Below are positions 14,610 through 22,730 of a stretch of DNA of 29,591 nucleotides, one piece after another. The stretch comes from Acholeplasmataceae bacterium UBA6235 (GTDB lineage Bacteria; Bacillota_I; Bacilli_A; Acholeplasmatales; UBA5453): positions 867-30,457 of the forward strand of contig DJWH01000078.1 of the NCBI GenBank assembly GCA_002441525.1, in the 5' to 3' direction. The notes under the pieces are model-generated. The model had not been told where the DNA came from. It worked only from the letters and a program-made list of their open reading frames with translations, and ran no database searches. A program made the position numbers and the translations under genes. Within the stretch, counting starts at the first letter, position 1. Each line of letters begins with the position of its first letter.

Positions 14610-15608
14610 TTATTCGTCGAGTAAATCGATGACTTTAGATGCGAGTTGATCGTAAGCTAGACCCGCAGGTTCTGCACTTTGGAAAATATAGCCATCGACT
14701 GGTTGTCCAATGGGTACTTGTGTGAGTAGATCGACACCTAATTGTTTCGCTACCTTATCGCCACCACCTTGACCAAAGATGTATTCACGCTTTTTGTTAC
14801 ATGAGTTTAAGAAATAGCTCATATTTTCAACCACACCAATGACGGAGTGACCGATTTGTTGTGCCCCTAAACCTGCTTTAACAGCGACGTGTGCCGCGTT
14901 CACATGTGGGGTAGTAACTATCAACATTTTCGTGTGTTGTGCAAATTTTTGAATATCAAGCGCGACATCCCCAGTGCCTGGTGGTAAGTCAATCAAGACA
15001 TAATCGGTATCTGGACGCCAAGCAACCCCACCGAAATAATGGGATAACATCTTGCCTAACATCGGCCCGCGCCACATGATGGGTTTGTCCGCAGGCATAA
15101 AGAACTCAGTAGAGATGACTTCGATGCCTTCGCTTTGTAAAGGAATCATCATATCATCGTCTGTCCCTGATAGTGGTTTGATGTCCACTTTTAGAATTTG
15201 TGGGATGGATGCACCATAAATATCTGCATCGATGATGCCTACTTTTTTACCCAAACGGGATAATGCGGCCGCTAAATTCGCGGTAACTGTGGATTTACCC
15301 ACGCCACCTTTACCAGATGCGATACCCAAATAAATGATTTTCTTCTCGCCTTCATTGACGACTTCATTTTGTTCAAAGGTCACTTTAATGCCAGGAAAGC
15401 CCAGTTCTACTTTGACCAATTTGATCAAATTGATTTTAAATTTTTGTTCTTCTGGGGTACCCGGTTTTGAAAAATACAATTCCACATCGACAACCCCTGT
15501 AGGTCCGACGGTGAGCTTCTTAATACCATTGACGTCTTTCAACGGTTTTTCATACCCTGGGTCAACCAGTTCTTCTATACGTTTTTTAAGTTCTTCATAC
15601 GTAGCCAT
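14610..15608 (-). CDS. mrp: Mrp/ApbC-family P-loop ATPase (Fe-S carrier type) lacking the CxxC pair
   Basis: 332-aa protein with an N-terminal DUF59 (MIP18-like) domain (about 1-80) and a MinD-type ATPase domain with the deviant Walker A GKGGVGKST (about 98-106), the switch segment YVLIDLPPGTGD, and C-terminal SYFLNSCNKKREYIFGQGGG. In family members this last segment carries a CxxC pair that bridges a 4Fe-4S cluster between subunits. Here one Cys remains and the usual positions hold Asn. It may therefore act as a regulator-like ATPase, as described for SalA of Bacillus, rather than a cluster carrier; this is inference. Start at 15608 because GAGGTG lies 6 nt upstream; the GTG at 15617 is part of that site. 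Confidence 0.88.
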   Translation of the reverse strand: MATYEELKKRIEELVDPGYEKPLKDVNGIKKLTVGPTGVVDVELYFSKPGTPEEQKFKINLIKLVKVELGFPGIKVTFEQNEVVNEGEKKIIYLGIASGKGGVGKSTVTANLAAALSRLGKKVGIIDADIYGASIPQILKVDIKPLSGTDDDMMIPLQSEGIEVISTEFFMPADKPIMWRGPMLGKMLSHYFGGVAWRPDTDYVLIDLPPGTGDVALDIQKFAQHTKMLIVTTPHVNAAHVAVKAGLGAQQIGHSVIGVVENMSYFLNSCNKKREYIFGQGGGDKVAKQLGVDLLTQVPIGQPVDGYIFQSAEPAGLAYDQLASKVIDLLDE

Positions 15609-15627
15609 AATTAACACCTCGACAATG

Positions 15628-15636
15628 ATTATAACA
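15628..15636 (-). promoter_or_regulatory. Extended -10 promoter of mrp
   Basis: The minus strand reads TGTTATAAT, a perfect -10 (15628-15633) with TGn extension and no strong -35. The leader is about 13 nt and contains the GAGGTG ribosome site. Confidence 0.6.
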
Positions 15637-15664
15637 CAGCCAACCCTTCAATAAGAGAAAAATG

Positions 15665-15692
15665 CAAAAAAACCACCCATAAGGGTGGCCTT
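15665..15692 (-). terminator. Terminator of the ABC exporter operon
   Basis: On the minus strand CCACCC-TTAT-GGGTGG followed by seven T: a 6-bp GC-rich stem (15673-15678 with 15683-15688), 8 nt after the permease stop. Confidence 0.92.
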
Positions 15693-15695
15693 TCT

Positions 15696-17009
15696 TTACA
15701 TCGCTTTACTGCGTTTGAACATCTTTTTGATTCTTTGGAAAAATGGCGATTGGTCATAACTTAAGATCGATGCTTTATAAACCGGTGCGAGTAAGTAATA
15801 CATACCTATCGTTGATCCGATTAAAATCAAGAAAGAAATGACTACATCGATGACCGATAGCACACCACTCATATATAAAGTAGGCACGACAATCGGTGAG
15901 AATAATGGGATATACGCCAGTACCTTCAGGAACACAGAGTCGCCTAAGTAAATGGAGAAAATCGCTGCGTAGAACCCAATCAACATGGTAAACATGAATG
16001 GGGACTGGAAGGATTGGAAGTCTTCCATCGATGTCGACATCGATGCGAGGGTTGCCATAAAAATCATGAAGAATAGTCCGCCAACAATCATGAAAATCAA
16101 GGTGATGGCAAGTGCCAATGGTAAGGCATTGAAGACACTCGCGATGATCGATGAGTCGGTTTCTGTTAACATTCCAATCAATTCGCTGATAGACATTTGT
16201 CCATTGGTTGCACCAAGGACTTGCGTGGATACGAATCCAGCGATTAAACCGTATAAGAATATCAACAAAGCTTGAACAATCAAGAATACAAATGACGATA
16301 ATATTTTGGTCATAAAGTGGGTTTGAGGTGGTACGGTGGACATCACAAACTCAATGGCTTTGGTCGATTTTTCTTCGATGATATCAACACCTACAAATTG
16401 CACACTCATGATGAGCATGATGAAGATCGGTATCGCAACAAACACACTGATGGCGGATAGAATTAAGTCTCTGGTGGTTGTATCATCGACTTGTGTATGA
16501 ACTTCATAAACCAATGGTTGATTGAAGTCTTCGATTAAGTCGAGTTCTGCTTGCGTTTTATCCACAGCCCACACTTGAACTTTGAGTACCGATAAGGATT
16601 GTAATAGGATGGTTTCGTTTAATGTATCGAGTTCATCTTTATAAATATCAACGACTAAAATATCATCGACTGTGGTTAAATGAACGATGGCTTTGGATGG
16701 TCCAAAGTCTAGGTTTTCTGGGTCTACAGAATCCTTGGTTTCAAATGAGATGTTTGCACCTGGAATCATATTGAGTAAAGCTTGTGCACTCTGATCGAGA
16801 ATAGCGATGCTGTCTAAACCTTTTTCAGTATCATCGACCACATAAACAATTTCTTTTGAGGTTTCACCATCATCAAAAAAGGCGATGATGTTCGGAATAT
16901 TCATTAGGGCGAGTAACGCGATGAATATCACGATGTTGGCGATATAAAACGCTTTGGTTCCGATACGGCGTTTGATGCCATATTTGAGTAAATATTTAAA
17001 CTTGCTCAT
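15696..17009 (-). CDS. ABC-2 type exporter permease (NatB/YhaP-like)
   Basis: 437-aa membrane subunit of an ABC exporter paired with the ATPase encoded just upstream. The N-terminal helix (about 20-42) is followed by a large extracytoplasmic segment (about 45-180) and then some five or six helices in the C-terminal half, the layout of NatB/ABC-2 permeases. An internal DIIEEKSTKAIEFVMSTV segment after the second helix is the typical coupling region. Start at 17009: AGGTGA lies 5 nt upstream; the codon at 17018 is a GTG inside that site. It overlaps the ATPase gene by 14 nt. Sodium or drug export is known for relatives; the substrate here is not determinable. Confidence 0.88.
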   Translation of the reverse strand: MSKFKYLLKYGIKRRIGTKAFYIANIVIFIALLALMNIPNIIAFFDDGETSKEIVYVVDDTEKGLDSIAILDQSAQALLNMIPGANISFETKDSVDPENLDFGPSKAIVHLTTVDDILVVDIYKDELDTLNETILLQSLSVLKVQVWAVDKTQAELDLIEDFNQPLVYEVHTQVDDTTTRDLILSAISVFVAIPIFIMLIMSVQFVGVDIIEEKSTKAIEFVMSTVPPQTHFMTKILSSFVFLIVQALLIFLYGLIAGFVSTQVLGATNGQMSISELIGMLTETDSSIIASVFNALPLALAITLIFMIVGGLFFMIFMATLASMSTSMEDFQSFQSPFMFTMLIGFYAAIFSIYLGDSVFLKVLAYIPLFSPIVVPTLYMSGVLSVIDVVISFLILIGSTIGMYYLLAPVYKASILSYDQSPFFQRIKKMFKRSKAM

Positions 17010-17898
17010 AGGTTTCACCTACTTTTTCAATAAATATTTCAGACAGTGTGGCTTGTTCTACATCGAACTTACGCACATGTTGACAGGTTTTAACGTAATT
17101 AAACACTGCTTCAGATACCGTTTCATCGGCGATTTTAACAATCCACTCATTCGGTTGAATGATGACATCCAATACCCCTTCAATCGCTCTGATTTTAGAC
17201 TCCTCAACATCCCCAATCAAACGAATGTTGTGACGTTTAAAGTCTTTCTTAATATCACTGATTTTACCTTGTAATACTGGGATACCTTTTTCTAATACAA
17301 TCAATTGTTCACAAAATGATTCCACGTGGTCAATTTGATGGGTCGAGAAAATAATCATCGTCCCTTGTTGTTGGAAATCACGAATGACCTCAACAAACTT
17401 ATTGGTATTGATCGGGTCTAAGCCTGAAAATGGTTCATCTAAAACCAACAGTTTAGGGTTGTTGATGATGGCGGTAATGAATTGGATTTTTTGTTGATTC
17501 CCTTTGGATAATTCTTTGATTTTCTTATCGAGATAAGATTCGATATTGAATCGTTTAAGCCAATAATCCAAACGTTCTAATATCGTGTTTCGATCCATCC
17601 CTTTTAATGCTCCATAGTGCAGAACCAATTCTTTAACCGATAATTTGACCAATAAAGAACGTTCTTCAATCATATAACCGATGTGGTCAACATCGTCATA
17701 TCCAATCTTTTTCCCGTGGAATCGAATGGTACCCTCGGTTGGTTCTAATAACCCTAGGATCATTTTAAAGGTCGTGGTTTTCCCTGCACCATTGGTTCCA
17801 AGCAAGCCAAATATTTCGCCTGGTTGAATGGTAAAAGATAAATCATTGACCGCTGTTAGTGATCCGTAATTCTTTTTAACATGATTAACTTCTAACAC
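16996..17898 (-). CDS. ABC exporter ATP-binding protein (NatA/YhaQ-like)
   Basis: 300-aa ATPase that powers the adjacent ABC-2 permease. Walker A GTNGAGKTT (about 34-42), signature LSKGNQQKIQFI, Walker B KLLVLDEPFSGLDP and switch His in STHQIDHVE are present. A C-terminal extension of about 80 residues follows, as in NatA-like proteins. The start is GTG at 17898: AAGGAGTG lies 7 nt upstream and the resulting N-terminus, MLEVNHVKKNYG, is the family norm. The in-frame ATG at 17958 lacks a ribosome site and would add 20 residues translated through the leader hairpin. Confidence 0.92.
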   Translation of the reverse strand: MLEVNHVKKNYGSLTAVNDLSFTIQPGEIFGLLGTNGAGKTTTFKMILGLLEPTEGTIRFHGKKIGYDDVDHIGYMIEERSLLVKLSVKELVLHYGALKGMDRNTILERLDYWLKRFNIESYLDKKIKELSKGNQQKIQFITAIINNPKLLVLDEPFSGLDPINTNKFVEVIRDFQQQGTMIIFSTHQIDHVESFCEQLIVLEKGIPVLQGKISDIKKDFKRHNIRLIGDVEESKIRAIEGVLDVIIQPNEWIVKIADETVSEAVFNYVKTCQHVRKFDVEQATLSEIFIEKVGETYEQV

Positions 17899-17923
17899 TG
17901 TATCACTCCTTAAATCATCGATG

Positions 17924-18033
17924 AAGACAACTGTATGCATGGCTAAAGACGACGCCATTCAAGGAAATATTGGTACCAAAAAGGTATCCAATTTGACCTT
18001 GAAACATCGCCTTTATGTCGATAATGTTGTCTT
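17924..18033 (-). promoter_or_regulatory. Long imperfect hairpin in the 5' leader of the ABC exporter operon
   Basis: Four nested helices form one rod of about 110 nt. AAGACAAC (17924-17931) pairs perfectly with 18026-18033. 17945-17952 pairs with 18007-18014 (8 bp, one wobble on the minus-strand RNA). TTCAAGG (17958-17964) pairs with 17997-18003. The tip is 17969-17977 with 17983-17992, with one bulged base and an AAAAA loop on the plus strand. It begins about 15 nt after the predicted transcription start and ends about 13 nt before the AAGGAG ribosome site. No riboswitch class was recognised. It could be a regulatory leader or a short palindromic repeat element. Confidence 0.6.
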
Positions 18034-18053
18034 ATACATCTCATGACAACCTT

Positions 18054-18081
18054 ATTATACACCCTTTAAATGAATTTTCAA
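18054..18081 (-). promoter_or_regulatory. Promoter of the ABC exporter operon
   Basis: The minus strand reads TTGAAA (18076-18081), 16 bp, TATAAT (18054-18059). Upstream lie A-rich tracts (a TTGAATTTTT tandem pair on the plus strand at 18091-18110) that could act as an UP element. The leader is about 150 nt. Confidence 0.75.
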
Positions 18082-18130
18082 TATACTTCTTTGAATTTTT
18101 TTGAATTTTTTGTTATTGTACACATCTAAA

Positions 18131-18160
18131 AGAAAAGACCTCACGATGGAGGTCTTTTAC
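18131..18160 (-). terminator. Terminator of thrS
   Basis: AAAAGACCTC-loop-GAGGTCTTTT, a perfect 10-bp stem (18133-18142 with 18149-18158) with a T run on the minus strand, 15 nt after the thrS stop. Confidence 0.93.
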
Positions 18161-18173
18161 AGGACAATATCAA

Positions 18174-20099
18174 TTAGCGTTTTGAATCGTTATAGGCTTT
18201 GAACCAAGCGATGAATTCTGCCATTGGTAGGAAGACTTGTTCTTCTTTACCATACATGCGATAAGTGACCCCTTGTTGTTCTTTTTCTTTATCCCCAATA
18301 ACCAATTGAAGTGGAATCTTCTTGGTTTGAGCTTCTCTGATCTTATAACCCAATTTTTCGTTTCTTAAATCCACATCTACTCTGAAGCCATGGGCTTGAA
18401 GTTGTTTTTGTACTTCAAGGGCGTAGTCTTGATGGAAGTTTAAATTAACCGGTAGAATCTTGGCTTGAACTGGGGATAGCCACAATGGGAATGCCCCTTT
18501 ATATTCTTCGATTAAGAAGGCAACAAAGCGTTCCATGGTGGATACAATACCTCTGTGAATAACCACAGGGACTTGGTCGTTTTTACCATCTTCACCCACA
18601 TAAGTGAGTTCGAAACGTCTTGGTAATAAGAAGTCAATTTGAATGGTCGATAAGGTTTCATCGTTACCGAGTGCAGTCTTGACTTGAACGTCTAGTTTAG
18701 GCCCGTAGAATGCGGCTTCACCAATCGCTTCAAAATATGGCATACCGAGTTCGTCCATCACTTCTTTGAGTTCTTGTTGGGCATGTTCCCACATTTGATC
18801 GTCATCAAAGTATTTTTCTTTATTTTCAGGATCACGGTAGCTTAAGCGGAATTTATAATCGTTGATGTTGAAATCTTTATAGACATTGAGCAATAAATCC
18901 ACAGTGCGTTTGAATTCATCTTTGATTTGATCAGGTCTCACAAAAATGTGTGCGTCGTTTAAGGTCATTTCACGGACACGTTGTAATCCCGATAACGCCC
19001 CTGATTTTTCATATCTGTGCATCATCCCAAGTTCTGCAATTCGGATTGGCAATTCTTTATAAGAATGGACTTCATTTTTGAAAATAATCATATGGTGTGG
19101 ACAGTTCATCGGTCTTAAAACCAATAGTTCGCCATCGCCCATGTCCATTGGTGGGAACATCGAATCTTGGTAATGTGCCCAGTGACCACTGGTTTTGTAC
19201 AATTCCACATTCGCCATGATTGGGGTATAGACATGTTCATAACCTAAACTGATTTCTTTATCGGTGATGTATCTTTCGATGATACGACGGATGGTTGCGC
19301 CATTTTTAAGCCAAAAGCCTAAGCCTGAACCAACTTCTTTAGAGATGAGGAATAAATCCAACTCTTTACCAATCTTACGATGGTCGCGTTGTTTTCTTTC
19401 TTCTAACATGTGTAAATGAGCATCTAACGCTTCCTTGGTAAAGAAAGCAACCCCATACACACGGGACAACATCTTATTGTCGCTGTTGCCTCTCCAATAA
19501 GCACCAGCCAGGTTCAACAACTTGAAGTGTTTGATTTCTTTGGTATTGGATACGTGTCCACCACGGCATAAATCAATGAAGTCACCTTGTTGATACACAG
19601 AAATCTTTTGGTCTTTTAACCCTTCAATCAATTCTAGTTTATAAGGGTCATTTTTGAAAATGACTTTCGCTTCTTCATAGGATACTTCTCTGCCTTGAAT
19701 AGCGAAACCTTGTTTCGCGAGTTCAGCCATCTTCTTTTCAATGTCTGGTAACATCTCATCGGTGAATTTGACATCCCCTAAATCGATGTCATAGTAGAAC
19801 CCTTCTTCGATCGAAGGTCCCACACCGAAGCAAGCTTGTGGGTAAATACTTCTCACAGCTTGTGCAAGTAAATGGGCGGTTGAATGGTTCAATACGGCAA
19901 ACGATTCTGCATCTGAAGCGGTGAGTAATTTGAAAGAACCGTCTTCAAACATCGGTTTTTCAAGTTCGATTGCAACCCCGTTATATAGCGCTGCAACGGC
20001 TTTTTTTGCCAGTGACATGGAAATCGACTGAGCAACTTGTAATGGGTTGACGCCAACAGCTACTTCGAGTTGTTTGCCATCAGGTAAGTGTAGTTTCAT
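18174..20099 (-). CDS. thrS: Threonyl-tRNA synthetase
   Basis: Class II synthetase, 641 aa, the usual bacterial length. Order: TGS domain (about 1-60), editing domain with [10 protein letters not shown] (HxxxH) and DLCRGGHV, catalytic core with zinc ligands from RPMNCPHHM and the downstream His residues, motif 2 [11 protein letters not shown], motif 3 [11 protein letters not shown], and the C-terminal anticodon-binding domain (about 535-640). GGAGG lies 8 nt before the ATG. It is transcribed alone between its T-box leader and a strong terminator. Confidence 0.97.
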   Translation of the reverse strand: MKLHLPDGKQLEVAVGVNPLQVAQSISMSLAKKAVAALYNGVAIELEKPMFEDGSFKLLTASDAESFAVLNHSTAHLLAQAVRSIYPQACFGVGPSIEEGFYYDIDLGDVKFTDEMLPDIEKKMAELAKQGFAIQGREVSYEEAKVIFKNDPYKLELIEGLKDQKISVYQQGDFIDLCRGGHVSNTKEIKHFKLLNLAGAYWRGNSDNKMLSRVYGVAFFTKEALDAHLHMLEERKQRDHRKIGKELDLFLISKEVGSGLGFWLKNGATIRRIIERYITDKEISLGYEHVYTPIMANVELYKTSGHWAHYQDSMFPPMDMGDGELLVLRPMNCPHHMIIFKNEVHSYKELPIRIAELGMMHRYEKSGALSGLQRVREMTLNDAHIFVRPDQIKDEFKRTVDLLLNVYKDFNINDYKFRLSYRDPENKEKYFDDDQMWEHAQQELKEVMDELGMPYFEAIGEAAFYGPKLDVQVKTALGNDETLSTIQIDFLLPRRFELTYVGEDGKNDQVPVVIHRGIVSTMERFVAFLIEEYKGAFPLWLSPVQAKILPVNLNFHQDYALEVQKQLQAHGFRVDVDLRNEKLGYKIREAQTKKIPLQLVIGDKEKEQQGVTYRMYGKEEQVFLPMAEFIAWFKAYNDSKR

Positions 20100-20103
20100 A
20101 TGA

Positions 20104-20320
20104 TTATCCTCCTTAGAATAAAAAAAGTCCCTAACAATAGTTAAGGACGAATCATCGTGGTACCACCTTAGTTCTAGAATACTCTAGCACTCAAAACCTT
20201 AACGCGGTCATACGGCATCTGCTTTCGCAGGCAGCTCATAGGGAGTAATTTTTATGGTTGTAGCTTGCACCGTCCTACATCGCTTAAAGTATAAAAATCA
20301 TGGCCTATTCTTCGCTTTTC
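20104..20320 (-). promoter_or_regulatory. T-box riboswitch (tRNA-Thr sensing) upstream of thrS
   Basis: Complete T-box leader on the minus strand. Stem I base ATAGG/CCTAT and inner helix ATTTTTAT/ATAAAAAT enclose a specifier loop TACTC, which reads ACU (Thr). The distal part has the conserved AGCGATG and GGTGCAAG elements on a TGTAG/CTACA helix. A CTGC-GAAA-GCAG hairpin follows. The T-box sequence AAGGTGGTACCACG is at 20156-20170, with TGGT to bind the tRNA end. The terminator is GTCCTTAAC/GTTAGGGAC with seven T (20120-20148). Uncharged tRNA-Thr should prevent termination and raise thrS expression. Confidence 0.95.
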
Positions 20321-20326
20321 ATATAA

Positions 20327-20354
20327 ATTATAGCACTTTAAAACCGGCTGTCAA
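20327..20354 (-). promoter_or_regulatory. Promoter of thrS
   Basis: TTGACA (20349-20354), 16 bp, TATAAT (20327-20332), with TGC before the -10: consensus at both hexamers plus extended -10. It abuts the dnaI stop codon. Confidence 0.88.
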
Positions 20355-20355
20355 G

Positions 20356-21183
20356 TTAAATCGCGTCGTAACTCTTTTCCGATAATTTGATTTCTTTGGT
20401 TAGTTCTCTGATACGCATCATGATGCGCATCGCCTTGACTTCATCGACCCCGTCTTTGGCTTCTGCGAAGACGCGGTGTAAATCCGTCATCTTATAATTA
20501 GATGAAATCAGCACGGGTAATCCAACCGTCAAACGGTACTGCAAAATCGGTCCAAAGATTTCATCTCTAAACCAAGCTGTCATGTATTCGCCGCCCACAT
20601 CATCTAAAATGAGGACACCACACGACTTCAGTTGTTTGACCTTTATTTCCAGAGAATTGTCAGAAAATGCATTTTTGATGTTTCTAACCAAATCTGGAAA
20701 ATAGGCAAACACCACTGAAATGTTTTTTTCAATCAAAGCGTTCGCGATGGCAGATAATAAATAGGTTTTACCTGTACGGTATTTCCCATGAAAATACATC
20801 CCGCGAACAAAGGTGTTTGGTTGACAAGATTCAATGAATTTTTTCGATACTTCTAGCGCTTCACGTCGTTCATCGTTAAAGAGTTGAAAATCGGCGAGTT
20901 TCGCGTTGATCAAATAATCGTTGTGATATGAGGTATCGAGTTTCTTCTGTTTGCCTTGTTCGATTTCATTTTTCAAATAGGCTTCAGAGACACGGTATTC
21001 AATCGTTACGAACGGTTCAGTAATCAATACAGGCTCAAACTTTTGGGTTGGGTCTTTTGGGTTATATGCTTTTTTTAAATCGATATATTGTACCACCGTG
21101 ATCACATCGCTATCAGAGACCTGTAAATCTTTGGTTTCAGGGAAGGATGCGATTTCTTGTCTTAACAAATCTAATGAACCCAT
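20356..21183 (-). CDS. dnaI: Primosomal helicase loader DnaI, zinc-less N-domain
   Basis: AAA+ ATPase of 275 aa that loads the replicative helicase at origins and restarted forks. Walker A GKYRTGKT (about 133-140), Walker B GVLILDDVGGEYMTAWFRDEI, sensor 1 LPVLISSNYK and the C-terminal arginine-rich RIMMRIREL match DnaI. Compared with B. subtilis DnaI, the N-terminus is shorter and the Cys/Cys/His/Cys zinc ligands are replaced: FEPVL stands where YHPKL is expected and IEYRVSE where IEYYECP is expected. Start at ATG 21183, one base after the dnaB stop, with GGGGA as ribosome site; the GTG at 21195 is less likely. No terminator is seen before thrS. Confidence 0.93.
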   Translation of the reverse strand: MGSLDLLRQEIASFPETKDLQVSDSDVITVVQYIDLKKAYNPKDPTQKFEPVLITEPFVTIEYRVSEAYLKNEIEQGKQKKLDTSYHNDYLINAKLADFQLFNDERREALEVSKKFIESCQPNTFVRGMYFHGKYRTGKTYLLSAIANALIEKNISVVFAYFPDLVRNIKNAFSDNSLEIKVKQLKSCGVLILDDVGGEYMTAWFRDEIFGPILQYRLTVGLPVLISSNYKMTDLHRVFAEAKDGVDEVKAMRIMMRIRELTKEIKLSEKSYDAI

Positions 21184-21184
21184 C

Positions 21185-22366
21185 TTAATCCCCACTTTCT
21201 AGCAATGCTTTGAATTCATCCATCCACTCAGGGACAGGCGCCACACGTTTTTCTTTGGTGTAATACGTTTTCTTCTCGGTTTTTGGTTCTGGGTCTTTCA
21301 TGATATATTCATACGCTTCTGGTTCGGTTGTGATGCCTTTTTGTAAAAGCGTATTGAGTACTTTTTCAAGGTAATTCAAATTTGGTAAATCGGTCTTAAT
21401 CCTTAAGCAGATGATGATGACCGCGTTAATGACACCGACGTCGACTGCATTGCGTTCCACAAATTGACGGATGGTTTGTAAGGCGAAAGCACTATTGGTC
21501 ATTTTTGGTGCGTAATGACTGATCAAATCTTGAGGATTGAAATCCGATAGTTTTGGACGTTCACTATCCCCTTTTAAGTCAATTTCAATGCGCTCTTTAC
21601 CATTGTGTTTTTCATGGTATTTTTGAGCAAACAAATTGATTCTTTCATAAAAAATCGTGCTGTGGTCTTCATCATAGGCTTCAACCAAGACTTGTTTCAT
21701 GTCTTCTAAAGTGAATCCATACACATACATGATGGATGCGATTTGAGATTGAATTTTCTTCGTAAAAATACGTTTCTTTTGTAGTCTTACAGGCAAAATT
21801 TCAAAGAGTTGATCGAGTTTGAAGTCTTGATTGATGACCACGCCTGACCCATTTTTACGCCCGATGATGTGCATCGAACTAGAGACGGAATCGAGCGATT
21901 TGACTTGATAAACTTGGTCAAACGATTTGGTGATGTTCTCATACCCGACACGATTGATTTCAGGGATTGAAAACCGTTCAAATAGCCATTCGAAGTTTTG
22001 TTCACCAATTTCACTTTTTAGAAAACTACCTAAAATGCCATCTAAAAAGAATTGTTTTGGTGTGAGCGGCATCGATAAACGATACATGAATATCGCATCT
22101 TTTTGATAGGTAGATAGTAAGCCAACCGCTTCTAATTTACCCAAGGATTCTGAAAAACACTTTTCTTTAAGGTTTAATGCATCCATTAAAAAAGTTTTTG
22201 GATAGACTTCCGATTGGTAGGTTTTCGTATTGACCAACGCGGATAAAAAGAGATACAACCCATGGCTTTCTGTGCCAATGAGGGGTTGATATAGTAGCGC
22301 TAAAGTAGCGGCGTCATCGAGTGATAAGGTACCACTGCCGATGACCCAAAACGATTCATTTTTCAT
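21185..22366 (-). CDS. dnaB: Replication initiation protein DnaB (Gram-positive DnaB, helicase co-loader)
   Basis: Firmicutes-type DnaB, which with DnaD and DnaI brings the replicative helicase to the origin; it is not the helicase itself. 393 aa, shorter than B. subtilis DnaB (about 470). The N-terminal winged-helix region is at about 15-110 (SLDDAATLALLYQPLIG...). The DnaB/DnaD C-terminal domain is at about 290-370, with DLISHYAPKMTNSAFALQTIRQFVE, NAVIIICLRIKTDLPNLNYLEKVLNTL and the YY/W-type ending PEAYEYIMK. AAAGGTG lies 4 nt before the ATG. Its position directly before dnaI is the usual Firmicutes arrangement. Confidence 0.92.
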   Translation of the reverse strand: MKNESFWVIGSGTLSLDDAATLALLYQPLIGTESHGLYLFLSALVNTKTYQSEVYPKTFLMDALNLKEKCFSESLGKLEAVGLLSTYQKDAIFMYRLSMPLTPKQFFLDGILGSFLKSEIGEQNFEWLFERFSIPEINRVGYENITKSFDQVYQVKSLDSVSSSMHIIGRKNGSGVVINQDFKLDQLFEILPVRLQKKRIFTKKIQSQIASIMYVYGFTLEDMKQVLVEAYDEDHSTIFYERINLFAQKYHEKHNGKERIEIDLKGDSERPKLSDFNPQDLISHYAPKMTNSAFALQTIRQFVERNAVDVGVINAVIIICLRIKTDLPNLNYLEKVLNTLLQKGITTEPEAYEYIMKDPEPKTEKKTYYTKEKRVAPVPEWMDEFKALLESGD

Positions 22367-22384
22367 GTGACACCTTTCCTAACA

Positions 22385-22720
22385 TTAGTTAAACTTCTTT
22401 TCGTTCAATAATTTTTGAAGTCTGGCATATATTTCTGCAATCACGGCTTTACGACGACCAAAATCAAACATAACATCGGCATTCAGTACGAAGTCGATGG
22501 CGGTTTGACGGCGTTGTAAAGAGACGACTTTGACGTCTAATGTTTCACTTTTTCGTTCAAAAATGAATTCACCATACGTATCATCTTGGTGTTTGAGTGC
22601 ATACCCAAATCCCTTCAAAATGGTCAGTACGGCTTGTTGACATTCCTTGTAGTCATTTTGATACCAGCGGGTTTGTAAGCGGGCATCTTTGTTTGAATCT
22701 GTGGTGCGATAAATTGGCAT
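22385..22720 (-). CDS. Conserved-looking hypothetical protein between coaE and dnaB
   Basis: Not recognised. 111 aa, soluble, no signal peptide or membrane helix, no zinc-ribbon CxxC. It begins MPIYRTTDSNKDARLQTRW; aromatic and charged segments (FGYALKHQDDTYGEFIFERKSETLDVKVVSLQRRQTAIDF is the central stretch, split here only for description) suggest an alternating beta-strand core, and the C-terminus is helical and basic. GGAGG 6 nt before the ATG at 22720 is one of the best ribosome sites in the window, so it is a real gene. It lies 10 nt after coaE and 18 nt before dnaB, in the place where B. subtilis has nrdR, which it does not resemble. A role tied to replication is only a guess from position. 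Confidence 0.8.
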   Translation of the reverse strand: MPIYRTTDSNKDARLQTRWYQNDYKECQQAVLTILKGFGYALKHQDDTYGEFIFERKSETLDVKVVSLQRRQTAIDFVLNADVMFDFGRRKAVIAEIYARLQKLLNEKKFN

Positions 22721-22730
22721 GGGGGTCCTC

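Noticed and set aside
17899..17958. 20-residue N-terminal extension of the ABC ATPase from the ATG at 17958
   Set aside because: No ribosome site, it runs through one arm of the leader hairpin, and the GTG at 17898 has AAGGAG at ideal distance and gives the family N-terminus.
18091..18110. TTGAATTTTT tandem repeat
   Set aside because: Only two copies in a very AT-rich stretch; more likely an A-tract UP element or chance than a repeat array.
22385..22720. NrdR as identity of the gene before dnaB
   Set aside because: Position fits B. subtilis order, but there are no zinc-ribbon cysteines and no ATP-cone sequence.
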